NCBI RefSeq assembly: GCF_028736925.1
Contig: NZ_JAQZAT010000009.1
Span: forward strand, 124,001-188,000
Length of the DNA stretch: 64,000 nucleotides
Direction of reading: 5' to 3'
Origin: Flavivirga sp. 57AJ16
GTDB taxonomy: Bacteria > Bacteroidota > Bacteroidia > Flavobacteriales > Flavobacteriaceae
Part shown: one piece after another, positions 25,041 to 33,105 of the stretch
How positions within the stretch are numbered: the stretch's first letter is position 1
Layout: each line of letters begins with the position of its first letter
Notes under the pieces: model-generated
The model's database searches: none
What the model was told of the DNA's origin: nothing
Seen by the model: only the letters and a program-made list of their open reading frames with translations
Position numbers and translations under genes: made by a program

Positions 25041-25460
25041 ATGGGTAAAGTCAAAGAATATTCAAACGGAGAAACGACCGTTGTCTGGGAAGCAGAAAAA
25101 TGCATACATTCAGCAATTTGCGCTAAAGGCTTATCGAGCGTCTTTCTGCCAAAAGAACGGCCGTGGATTAAAATAGATGCGGCTTCCACAGATGCTATTG
25201 TAAACCAGGTCAAGCAATGTCCTTCTGGTGCGTTGCGTTATTATATGAATGCAGAAAACGATAAAACCTCGGAGGTTTTAGAGACAAAAGTTGAGGTTTT
25301 AAAGAATGGGCCATTGTTGGTTTATGGTACGTTGAAGGTAACTCATAGAGATGGTTCTCAAGAAACTAAAAACAAAACGACAGCGTTTTGTAGATGTGGT
25401 GCTTCTGCCAATAAGCCTTTTTGTGATGGTGCCCATGTTACTACTGGGTTTAGGGATTAG
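25041..25460 (+). CDS. Divergent 4Fe-4S ferredoxin-like plus CDGSH iron-sulfur protein
   Basis: This 139-residue protein has two iron-sulfur modules. Residues about 10-70 are a mono-cluster ferredoxin-like domain (Fer4_19 type) with cysteines in CIHSAICAKGL and VKQCPSGALRYY. Residues about 90-135 contain the CDGSH signature CRCGASANKPFCDGAH, which binds a 2Fe-2S cluster through three Cys and one His. Such proteins are thought to act in electron transfer or oxidative-stress response; partners are unknown. A strong terminator follows at 25529. Confidence 0.9.
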   Translation: MGKVKEYSNGETTVVWEAEKCIHSAICAKGLSSVFLPKERPWIKIDAASTDAIVNQVKQCPSGALRYYMNAENDKTSEVLETKVEVLKNGPLLVYGTLKVTHRDGSQETKNKTTAFCRCGASANKPFCDGAHVTTGFRD

Positions 25461-25528
25461 CTGCGCTTATCATTTTGGGTGCTCCCCATTATAGCGGTTT
25501 CCTAAAATTAAGTTTTACTTGAAAAGAA

Positions 25529-25562
25529 AAAGCACTTCAGTCTAACACAGAAGTGCTTTAAT
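25529..25562 (+). terminator. Terminator after the CDGSH gene
   Basis: A perfect 10-bp stem AAAGCACTTC/GAAGTGCTTT encloses an 11-nt loop, which can pair further. Confidence 0.8.
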
Positions 25563-25813
25563 ATATATAGACGCAAAATGCGGAAAGTTCCATCTATACC
25601 TAATATACGATTTTAGTCGTAGGTTGGATTTTTTTGTTGCAGAAAAAATTATATTTTAAGATTTGTGACAGTATTATCTCCCATTTGAAGGTGAAATGTT
25701 GTATTAAAGCCGATGTTATTTTAAAATCTAAAAACGCTGTGACTGTATTGCATAGCATCGTTATGGCATTTATGAGCAAGGTATTTGGATTTTAAAAAGC
25801 CTGTACGCAACTT

Positions 25814-26422
25814 CCTGCCTGCCGATGAGCTACGGTGTACCCACAAATAATATAAATAATCACACCAAGTTAATTAGTATCTATTTTGTACCAAAGGCTT
25901 GTCCGAGACGTGTTCCTCCCTTTTTAGCAAAAAAAGGAGGAGGCTGTATGTGGTAACATACAGACGGAGGGTTTGTTTTTTAGAGTGTTCTTTTCTTGTT
26001 TAATTTGTCAAACGCCCCTTTCTTTTCCTCCTGGCGTCGAAAAATTCATCCCTTCTTTTGCTGAAGCTACCGTGAGTACACATCTATAAAAAAGACACGA
26101 ATGGCACAAATTCACACGAATCCAATGTTTTATGGCATTGATTGGACTCGGCATGAATATGAATCCCTAGACTATATAGGCTTGAAATCTGTCGATAGGC
26201 AGAATAATTAGTGAAAATTTGTGCCATTCGTGTCCCATCTTTTTATTGCGCATTATTTGTATACACACAGTAGTTCAGCTGAAGCGGGGAGGTGGTTCAA
26301 TGATACGGCATTACTGCATAATAACGCCTGTCTGTCGTGAAAGCTATTGGCATATCCATTTAACTGCGGACAAAATAGTTCCTTAAAAGATGTGGGCACA
26401 CCGTAGTTGTCGGCGAGGCAGG
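25814..26422. mobile_element. R4 inverted-repeat element (about 609 bp) containing R1 copy C
   Basis: The left end CCTGCCTGCCGATGAGCTAC and right end (reverse complement beginning CCTGCCTCGCCGACAACTAC) are inverted repeats over about 32 bp, continuing into GGTGTRCCCACA. The interior has smaller hairpins: a TCCTCCCTTTTT/AAAAAAAGGAGGA stem near 25915 and GTATGTGGTAACATAC near 25950. R1 copy C lies inside. No protein-coding gene is visible in the 1,007-bp gap (25461-26467) that holds it. Confidence 0.55.
26067..26273. mobile_element. R1 repeat element, copy C (207 bp)
   Basis: It has the same orientation and layout as copy A: CTACCGTGAGTACACA at the left and TGTATACACACAGTAG at the right, with the inner GACACGAATGGCACAAATT pair. 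The flanks TTTTGCTGAAG (26056-26066) and TTCAGCTGAAG (26274-26284) match at 9 of 11 positions, which may be a decayed target duplication. Confidence 0.72.
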
Positions 26423-26467
26423 GATTGGGTAAATGAGTCGATATGCAACATTTTATTCAAGTTGGTA

Positions 26468-27142
26468 TTAGTCTTGATCAAGGCCGATTTTTATATTGGT
26501 AAAGTTAAGGTTCCAGTTTGCATCTGCTTTTTTATGCTCTAAAGCGATCTTGATACCATTAAAATCTTGATAGTTTTCAAAAGTTGTAATCATAGACGGT
26601 TCGTTAGAGTTTCCTTCTCTGAAAATCCATTCTTTAATTAAGAAATCATTCCCATAATAGATGTCGTAGGCATCACCAGGGGTATAGCCTCCTTCTTTAG
26701 AATAGGTCAAGGTTATTTTGTTCATTGTTTTTTTGCTAATTGGAGCGATTTCTTTTTTAGGTTCGGAAATGCTTAAGCCTTCATCCCAAATGAGTTGAAA
26801 TGGTACTAATAACCAGTATTTATCGTTTATAAAACCACTATCTGTTTTGGTTAAAGTGGAATCGATTTTTGTTCTATTATAGCTAATGGTGTCGTTTTTA
26901 TTGATGGCAATAACAGCATTTGTTTTAGGTTTCCAGATCCAAGTTCTTTCAAAATGACTACTATCTTTATCGACATTAAAAGTAAAATTAATATTGGCCA
27001 CATGTTTCCAATTTTCAAAACCATGGGCATTAGCTATTTTTTCTGCAATAGTGAGCGGTTGGTTTTCAGGCATTTTTTCTTGTTTTTGTCTACAGGAAAA
27101 ACTTAATGAAATGATGAGAGCAATAAAGATGTATTTTTTCAT
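26468..27142 (-). CDS. Hypothetical lipoprotein
   Basis: The 224-residue protein starts with a lipoprotein signal (KKYIFIALIISLSFSCRQK, Cys at about residue 17). The mature part is beta-rich with many aromatic residues (ISYNRTKIDSTLTKTDSGF, EGGYTPGDAYDIYYGNDF, FENYQDFNGIKIALEHK). The repeated strand-turn pattern suggests a LolA/LolB-like half-barrel such as the Bacteroidota DUF6503 group, but I do not recognise it firmly. It is divergent from the following methyltransferase. Confidence 0.75.
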   Translation of the reverse strand: MKKYIFIALIISLSFSCRQKQEKMPENQPLTIAEKIANAHGFENWKHVANINFTFNVDKDSSHFERTWIWKPKTNAVIAINKNDTISYNRTKIDSTLTKTDSGFINDKYWLLVPFQLIWDEGLSISEPKKEIAPISKKTMNKITLTYSKEGGYTPGDAYDIYYGNDFLIKEWIFREGNSNEPSMITTFENYQDFNGIKIALEHKKADANWNLNFTNIKIGLDQD

Positions 27143-27212
27143 AATCGAAATTTTTAGTAAAGATATAGAACATTCAATAAGATGTTTTATCTTGAGGGAT
27201 TAAATTTTTATT

Positions 27213-28013
27213 ATGGATACTCATGCTGTTTATTTTAATGCTAATAAAGCGACCTGGAACGATAAGGTAAAAGTACACGCTAAGAGCGATATGTATCATT
27301 TGGATGCTTTTAAGAAAGGTAAATCTTCTTTAATGCCTTATGAGTTGGAAGCTTTGGGAAGTGTAAAAGGTAAGGCGCTTTTACATTTGCAATGCCATTT
27401 TGGACAGGATACGTTAAGTTGGAGTCGGTTAGGGGCTAAATGTACCGGTATCGATTTAAGTGACGAAGGTATTAGGTTAGCGCAAAGCTTAAATGCAGAA
27501 CTAAATTTGGATGCTGAATTTGTTTGCTGTAATGTTTTGAATACTTCTAGTTTTATAAAAGATACATTCGATATTGTTTTTACAAGTTATGGTGTGATTG
27601 GTTGGTTGCCCGATTTAAAACCTTGGGGGCAAATGATTGCCGAACGTTTAAAAAAAGGGGGGACCTTTTTTATGGCTGAATTTCATCCCATTGTTTGGAT
27701 GTTCGATTATTTAGAAGGTAAGCCGGTTATGAAATATGGTTATATGCAGGATGAGGTTATCTATGAAGAATATGAAGGGACTTATGCCAATCAGGAATCA
27801 AAAATGGTCAGCAAGGAATATGGGTGGAATCATGGTTTGGGCGAAGTGGTTTCTGCTTTGACCGAAGCAGGCTTGCATATTGAGTATTTAAAGGAATATG
27901 ATGAAAGTCCTTATGATGTTTTACCAAATTTGGAGAAAACAGCATCTGGAATGTATGCCACTAAAGATAAATTGTATCCTTTAATTTTTACGTTGAAAGC
28001 TGTTAAGCTATAG
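27213..28013 (+). CDS. Class I SAM-dependent methyltransferase
   Basis: The 266-residue protein has motif I as GKALLHLQCHFGQDTLSW near residue 52, the acidic loop CTGIDLSDEGI, and motif IV as DIVFTSYGVIGWLPD. It is in the methyltransferase_11/25 group. HLQCHFGQDT in place of the common DLGCGTG is a variant that keeps the glycine. The C-terminal part (EYDESPYDVLPNL) is typical of a small-molecule methyltransferase subfamily in Bacteroidota. Substrate is unknown. Confidence 0.9.
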   Translation: MDTHAVYFNANKATWNDKVKVHAKSDMYHLDAFKKGKSSLMPYELEALGSVKGKALLHLQCHFGQDTLSWSRLGAKCTGIDLSDEGIRLAQSLNAELNLDAEFVCCNVLNTSSFIKDTFDIVFTSYGVIGWLPDLKPWGQMIAERLKKGGTFFMAEFHPIVWMFDYLEGKPVMKYGYMQDEVIYEEYEGTYANQESKMVSKEYGWNHGLGEVVSALTEAGLHIEYLKEYDESPYDVLPNLEKTASGMYATKDKLYPLIFTLKAVKL

Positions 28014-28204
28014 GTTGAGAATGCTTCGTATGAGGTGGTATTCGTTTAATGGTTGGGCTATGGTTTTCGTTGCGGAATTATCTGCGAGGACTATTCCGAG
28101 AGGATCAAGCTATCATTGCAAGATAAGAATTTTCTGTAGGGAGTTCCGTCACAATAAATTATGGCTGTTGTTGTATGTAGGTTTTTTAATCACTTTAATA
28201 ATGG

Positions 28205-28936
28205 TCACGAATTGAGCTCTTGAATTAACTCAAGTTGTCCATTGATTTGACTAATCATTAACTTTTTTGAAAAAGATTTAGGTCTGTTTTGATATTGGTA
28301 TTCAAATTCAATTGCGTATTGACCATTTTCTAAATGTTCACTGTTAAATCCAATTTGAGGTGCCCTAGCCACTCTTCTGTATATTACCTTCCTGTTTTCG
28401 TAAGGTTCCAATAATAAATCAGTCCTCAAAGTTTGGTAATCCCCTAAAAAGTCAATATTTATTTTCTGTTGACGGTCATAAATTATTGGTTGTCTCATTA
28501 GGCATTCACTACCATCAATAAATCGAGTCCCGTTAATTTTATTTATTCGAACTGATTCAATTCCGTTTTTAATCAGAATTGGAATTTCAAAAGTATATTC
28601 GGGATCGTTACTATTCTTCTTTTCTTCGTTCCAAAGAATCCAACTCTTTTTATCCGAAATTTCAAAGATTAAGTATTTCTTCTTCCTTTCATTTATGAAG
28701 ACCAGATACAAGATCATTATTCCTGATAGAATCAGAACAGTTGCCGTAATAATCTGAATATTGGTTAACTGCGATGAAGTTTCAATATTTATATTAAGTA
28801 AAATTGTCCCAAATATGAATTCCCAAAACCCTGGAATTAGAATAGAAACACCGAGACTAATAAATCCAAGTCCTACTTTGATCCATCCACGTTTTAGGAA
28901 GTAATTCTTTATTATCTGCAAAATTGGATATTTCAC
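28205..28936 (-). CDS. Orphan two-helix membrane protein
   Basis: I do not recognise this 243-residue protein. Residues about 16-48 (IKVGLGFISLGVSILIPGFWEFIFGTILL) and 60-82 (IITATVLILSGIMILYLVF) are membrane helices. The remainder is a soluble, strand-rich domain with YLIFEISDKKSWILWNEE and RRVARAPQIGFNSEH. The layout resembles a small membrane-tethered sensor or effector. The flanking sequence has many short fragments, so it may be recently acquired. Confidence 0.65.
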   Translation of the reverse strand: MKYPILQIIKNYFLKRGWIKVGLGFISLGVSILIPGFWEFIFGTILLNINIETSSQLTNIQIITATVLILSGIMILYLVFINERKKKYLIFEISDKKSWILWNEEKKNSNDPEYTFEIPILIKNGIESVRINKINGTRFIDGSECLMRQPIIYDRQQKINIDFLGDYQTLRTDLLLEPYENRKVIYRRVARAPQIGFNSEHLENGQYAIEFEYQYQNRPKSFSKKLMISQINGQLELIQELNS

Positions 28937-29048
28937 TTCTTGGTTTTAGCTTGCATACAATGCAAAAATAAAGTTCTATCTCAATGAACTTTATCGGTTG
29001 TAAACGAATTTAGTTGAAAATTTTTACAAAATCAAGTTTGAGTTAAAA

Positions 29049-29711
29049 CTAATAGTGATCCTCTTTTAATAATTCTTTTGGAAATTTAGCTTTAAACCTA
29101 TTTAATCTGGGAATGGATACATTCTTTATATAGGGGTGATTTGGGTGTAGCTTTTCATAATCCTGATGATAATCTTCAGCAACCCAAAATTTTTGAAACG
29201 GATAGATTTCTGCAGCAATTTTAACACCTAATTCTTTAGCTAAAGCTTCTTTTTTCTTTAAAATGATCTGTTTTTGTGCGTCATTTTGATAAAAAATAAT
29301 AGAGCGGTATTGAGAACCTCTATCATTGCCTTGTCCGTTTACCTGTGTGACGTTTTGCGACCCAAAGTACACATCAACCAAAGTTTCAAAGCTTACCACC
29401 TTAGGGTCGTAAATAATTTCAACAGCTTCTGCATGTCCTGTTCTTCCTGTATTGCTTGTCTGGTAAGTCGGATTTTTAGTATGTCCGCCAGAATATCCAG
29501 AAATGGATTCTTCAACGCCTTTTACACTTTCATAAATGGCTTCTACGCACCAAAAACAACCACTGGCAAAATAGGCCCGGGCTTTTCCATTTTTTAAAGG
29601 GACTGCTACAGGTTCTGCATTGATAATAGCTTGTTGCTTGGCATTTACTTGTGCCGTGTTTTGACAACTGAATAAAAGGGCTATAATAAATAGTGGCATG
29701 ATGTTTTTCAT
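29049..29711 (-). CDS. msrA: Peptide-methionine (S)-S-oxide reductase, lipoprotein form
   Basis: MsrA reduces methionine-S-sulfoxide in proteins. The catalytic Cys lies in YFASGCFWCVEAIYE near residue 54, with SGYSGGHTKNPTY and GHAEAVEIIYDP following as in the family. A lipoprotein signal (KNIMPLFIIALLFSCQNTAQ, Cys at residue 16) indicates an envelope-anchored version. The 220 residues are complete. The resolving-cysteine region found in some MsrA proteins is not obvious at the C-terminus. Confidence 0.94.
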   Translation of the reverse strand: MKNIMPLFIIALLFSCQNTAQVNAKQQAIINAEPVAVPLKNGKARAYFASGCFWCVEAIYESVKGVEESISGYSGGHTKNPTYQTSNTGRTGHAEAVEIIYDPKVVSFETLVDVYFGSQNVTQVNGQGNDRGSQYRSIIFYQNDAQKQIILKKKEALAKELGVKIAAEIYPFQKFWVAEDYHQDYEKLHPNHPYIKNVSIPRLNRFKAKFPKELLKEDHY

Positions 29712-29941
29712 ATAGAATATACTTTTATTTCCTTGAAAAAGGAAATCTTATTAATTTTTACTTTACAATAGACGGAAAAAAATATGAAACCTTAAAAAGT
29801 AGATAAGAAAAATTTCTTTCATAGTCGGTACTCGACAGGAGGGGTGCCAATTTTATAAATTGCCACACGAAAGGATTCGTGCGGCAGGGAGGGATAGAAA
29901 AGTTTACAATGAATTTATCTTGACTTTTCGTTTCAATAAAA

Positions 29942-29970
29942 AAAGCCTTCATAGTTATGAAGGCTTTAAA
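29942..29970. terminator. Hairpin terminator downstream of the CT398-like gene
   Basis: The perfect 11-bp stem AAAGCCTTCAT/ATGAAGGCTTT has a 4-nt loop and A/T runs on both sides. It would serve the minus-strand gene ending at 29989. Confidence 0.85.
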
Positions 29971-29988
29971 AATATATTTTAAAATGGA

Positions 29989-30768
29989 TTATAGTTTTGA
30001 AAACAGTTTTTCCATTTTTGCTTTTTGTTCTTCAGCTAAAGCGGCGTCTACCAAAATTCTGCCACTGTGCTCATCTGTAATGACTTTTTTACGTGAAGCA
30101 ATTTCTACTTGTACTTGAGGCGGTATTGTAAAGAAAGATCCTCCAGAAGCTCCTCTTTCGATAGGTACAACAGCTAAACCATTTTTAACATTTAAACGAA
30201 TTCTATTATAAGCAGCTACTAAACGCTCTTCAATTTGAGTTTTGTAAGCTTCCGATTTTTCGATTAAAGCTTGCTCTTCTTTTTCTGTTTCAGATAAAAT
30301 GGCATCTAACTCACCTTTTTTGTGCTTTAAATGTGTTTCACGTTCTTTTAAACGACCTTTTGTCTCGGTAATAACTTCTTTTTTCTGCTCAATTTGAGCC
30401 TTGAATTCTTTAATATGCTTTTCAGCTAATTGAATTTCTAATTCTTGAAATTCAATTTCTTTAGTCAAGGAATTATATTCTCTGTTATTTCTAACATTTT
30501 TTTGTTGCTCGCTGTACTTTTTTATTAAAGCTTTAGACTCTTCAATAAGGTTTTTCTTAGAGGTAATATCATTATCGATTACTTCTAAACTAGCAACAAG
30601 TTTTTCTAATCTTATGCTTAGTCCAGCAACTTCATCTTCTAAATCACGAACTTCTAAAGGAAGTTCTCCACGAACATTTCTGATTTCATCTATACGAGAA
30701 TCTATTAGTTGTAAATCGTATAAAGCTCTTAAGCGCTCTTCTACAGTTACTTCTTTCTTTTTAGCCAT
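29989..30768 (-). CDS. CT398-like coiled-coil protein with a cysteine-less zinc-ribbon position
   Basis: The 259-residue protein is a long charged antiparallel coiled coil (residues about 15-190), followed by the C-terminal region of the C4-type zinc ribbon family. The family's IPPQ and SGRIL framework is preserved (GGSFFTIPPQVQVEI and ITDEHSGRILVD), but none of the zinc-binding cysteines remain. Homologues bind nucleic acids or flagellar/secretion partners. It is 3 bp downstream of nif3 and probably co-transcribed with it, a pairing common in Bacteroidota. Confidence 0.85.
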   Translation of the reverse strand: MAKKKEVTVEERLRALYDLQLIDSRIDEIRNVRGELPLEVRDLEDEVAGLSIRLEKLVASLEVIDNDITSKKNLIEESKALIKKYSEQQKNVRNNREYNSLTKEIEFQELEIQLAEKHIKEFKAQIEQKKEVITETKGRLKERETHLKHKKGELDAILSETEKEEQALIEKSEAYKTQIEERLVAAYNRIRLNVKNGLAVVPIERGASGGSFFTIPPQVQVEIASRKKVITDEHSGRILVDAALAEEQKAKMEKLFSKL

Positions 30769-30771
30769 ACT

Positions 30772-31866
30772 TTAAAAATACTTAACAGGATTGGTAGTTA
30801 TCTTTGATAAAACGACTGCAAAATTAGTGATTTTTTTTGTAAGATATGCTACTAAAAGATTTTTTGTGAACTGTTCGCTTTCATAATGTCCTATATCTGC
30901 CAAAAGAATGCGGTTTTCCGCGGTAAAAAAGTCATGATATTTTAAATCTGAAGTTATAAAGGCATCAGCACCAGATGTTTTAGCTGCTTCAATGGCGAAA
31001 CTGCCAGACCCTCCTAAAACGGCTATTTTTTTTATTGGTTTGTTTAAAAATGAAGAATGCCTAATACATGCTGTATTCATTTTGGTCTTTATATGGTTTA
31101 GGAAGCTGGACGCATCCATGGGATCTTTTAATTCGCCTACCATGCCCATACCAATACTTTGGTTTTTATTTTCGAGCGTGGTTATCTCATAGGCAATTTC
31201 TTCATAACTGTGGGCATCAAAAAGGGTATTGATAACAGTTGGTTCTAAATGTTTAGCATAGGTAAACGTAACTTTAGTTTCTATTTCGGTATGTGTTTTT
31301 CCTTTTTCTCCTTTTGTTGGATTGGAGCTTTCATTGCCCTTAAAGGTGCCGTAACCTTCTACGTTAAAACTACAATCGCTATAATTACCTATGCTTCCAG
31401 CGCCTACATTAAATAAAGCTGCTCGTAATTTTTCTGCTTCATCTTTTGGGACATAGGTCGTTAGTTTTTTAATCGTTTGAGATTGCGGAATTAAAATATG
31501 TTTATTGGTTAGCTCCAATTGATTGCAAATCATATCATTTACACCTTGCAAGGCATTATCCAGAGCAGTATGCATACTGTAAATAGCAATATCGTGTTTG
31601 ATCGCTTTCATAACAACACGCTCTACATAATTCTTCCCCGTTAGTTTTTTTAAGCCTTTAAAAATAATGGGATGAAAACTAACAATAAGATTACAGTTTT
31701 CTTTTATGGCTTCATCTACAACAGCCTCTAGGGTGTCCAATGTAACAAGAACACCTGTTATTTTTTCATTTTTGTTACCAACTAAAAGCCCAACATTGTC
31801 AAAATCTTCAGCGTAAGCTAATGGCGCTAATTCTTCTAAGTGGTTAATAACGTCTTGAACAATCAT
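30772..31866 (-). CDS. Nif3-like dinuclear metal centre protein (DUF34)
   Basis: The 364-residue protein has the NIF3 metal-binding motifs: DNVGLLVGN near residue 23, SFHPIIFKGLK near 65, SMHTALDNALQGVNDMI near 97, and the late DIGHYESE motif. An inserted domain around residues 130-240 (the YqfO/PII-like insert) makes it the long form. Members form hexamers with two metal ions. They are predicted hydrolases, and a GTP-cyclohydrolase role has been proposed for some. It is the first gene of the pair with the coiled-coil protein. Confidence 0.9.
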   Translation of the reverse strand: MIVQDVINHLEELAPLAYAEDFDNVGLLVGNKNEKITGVLVTLDTLEAVVDEAIKENCNLIVSFHPIIFKGLKKLTGKNYVERVVMKAIKHDIAIYSMHTALDNALQGVNDMICNQLELTNKHILIPQSQTIKKLTTYVPKDEAEKLRAALFNVGAGSIGNYSDCSFNVEGYGTFKGNESSNPTKGEKGKTHTEIETKVTFTYAKHLEPTVINTLFDAHSYEEIAYEITTLENKNQSIGMGMVGELKDPMDASSFLNHIKTKMNTACIRHSSFLNKPIKKIAVLGGSGSFAIEAAKTSGADAFITSDLKYHDFFTAENRILLADIGHYESEQFTKNLLVAYLTKKITNFAVVLSKITTNPVKYF

Positions 31867-32094
31867 AGTATTTGTGTTTAATTAAAAAAGAATTCTCCAA
31901 CGTTCTACGTTGGAGTTTCCATTTAATACCAATTATCATTCCCGTAAAAACGGGAATCTAAAATATAAAGAATTTGGGGTTTTGTCTCAATGACCATAAT
32001 GAAACGTTTAAAATACCTTTATAGCGCTACCTTAAGGGTCGTTCGTTTCAGAAATTCTTTTATTTTCAAAGATAAAATAATTACATTCGTTGCA

Positions 32095-33105
32095 ATGAAT
32101 TTTTTGCGTTACATTTTGTTTCCTATTGTTCCTATTTACTATTTGGTAACATGGTTAAGGAATAAGTTATATGATTTTGGAATTAAAAAGTCTAAATCGT
32201 ATGGGCTTCCTGTGATTTGTGTTGGTAATTTAAGTGTGGGAGGTACAGGAAAAACACCTATGATCGAGTATTTAATCAATCTTTTAAAAAATGATTATTT
32301 GGTAGCTACTTTAAGCCGAGGTTATAAACGAAAAACAGTGGGGTTCCAATTGGCGAATGAGGGATCTACTGTTGAATCGATAGGAGATGAACCTTTTCAG
32401 TTTTATAATAAGTTTAAAAATAAAGTTTACGTAGCTGTCGATACAGATAGAAATAACGGGATTAAACAGTTACGATCCATGACTAACCCGCCGGAAATTA
32501 TTTTACTTGATGATGCTTTTCAGCATAGAAAGGTAAAAGCTGGATTTAATATTTTGCTAACCACTTATAATAATCCATATTATAAAGATATTGTTTTACC
32601 TACCGGTAATTTACGTGAACCTAGAAGTGGTGCAAAACGAGCTCATATTATTATGGTTACCAAATGTCCAAAAGATCTGCATGAATCCGAAAAGAAAACC
32701 ATCTTACAGCAAATAAATCCGGAAATTAATCAGCAGGTGTTTTTTAGTTCGATTAGCTATTCAAATAATGTTGTTTCTGCTAATACGACCAGATCTATTG
32801 AAGAGTTGGGCGAGTTTACTTTGGTTACGGGTATTGCAAATGCATCTCCTTTAGTTGGCTTTTTAAATGGGAAAGGTTTAAAGTTTGAGCATTTACATTT
32901 TAAAGATCATCATGAATTTTCAAAACAAGATATTCTTGAGCTAAATAAAAGGGCATTGATAGTAACTACAGAAAAGGATTTTATGCGTTTAAAACAATAT
33001 AGGTCTTTAAAGAACAAATTATTTTATCTGCCCATTAGCATGGATGTTAATGATGAGATAAAAATAAATAAGTTGATACAGGATTTTTTAAAATCCAGGA
33101 ACTAG
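32095..33105 (+). CDS. lpxK: Tetraacyldisaccharide 4'-kinase
   Basis: LpxK phosphorylates the lipid A precursor DS-1-P at the inner membrane. The Walker A motif is SVGGTGKTPMIEYL near residue 48, preceded by one N-terminal membrane helix (NFLRYILFPIVPIYYLVTWL). LSRGYKRKT and EILLLDDAFQHRKV are the family's switch motifs. The frame opens 105 bp upstream, but the ATG at 32095 starts the canonical membrane helix. The 336-residue length is normal. Its stop overlaps the convergent kinase stop by 3 bp. Confidence 0.95.
   Translation: MNFLRYILFPIVPIYYLVTWLRNKLYDFGIKKSKSYGLPVICVGNLSVGGTGKTPMIEYLINLLKNDYLVATLSRGYKRKTVGFQLANEGSTVESIGDEPFQFYNKFKNKVYVAVDTDRNNGIKQLRSMTNPPEIILLDDAFQHRKVKAGFNILLTTYNNPYYKDIVLPTGNLREPRSGAKRAHIIMVTKCPKDLHESEKKTILQQINPEINQQVFFSSISYSNNVVSANTTRSIEELGEFTLVTGIANASPLVGFLNGKGLKFEHLHFKDHHEFSKQDILELNKRALIVTTEKDFMRLKQYRSLKNKLFYLPISMDVNDEIKINKLIQDFLKSRN

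Noticed and set aside
24919-25176. Plus-strand gene overlapping the CDGSH gene start
   Set aside because: It overlaps a clearly conserved iron-sulfur gene in another frame and begins inside R5.
28015-28215. Small plus-strand gene after the methyltransferase
   Set aside because: It has no start context, no domain and an improbable composition; it runs into the next gene's 3' end.
29758-29952. Small minus-strand gene beyond msrA
   Set aside because: It spans the terminator at 29942-29970 and lacks any recognisable protein feature.
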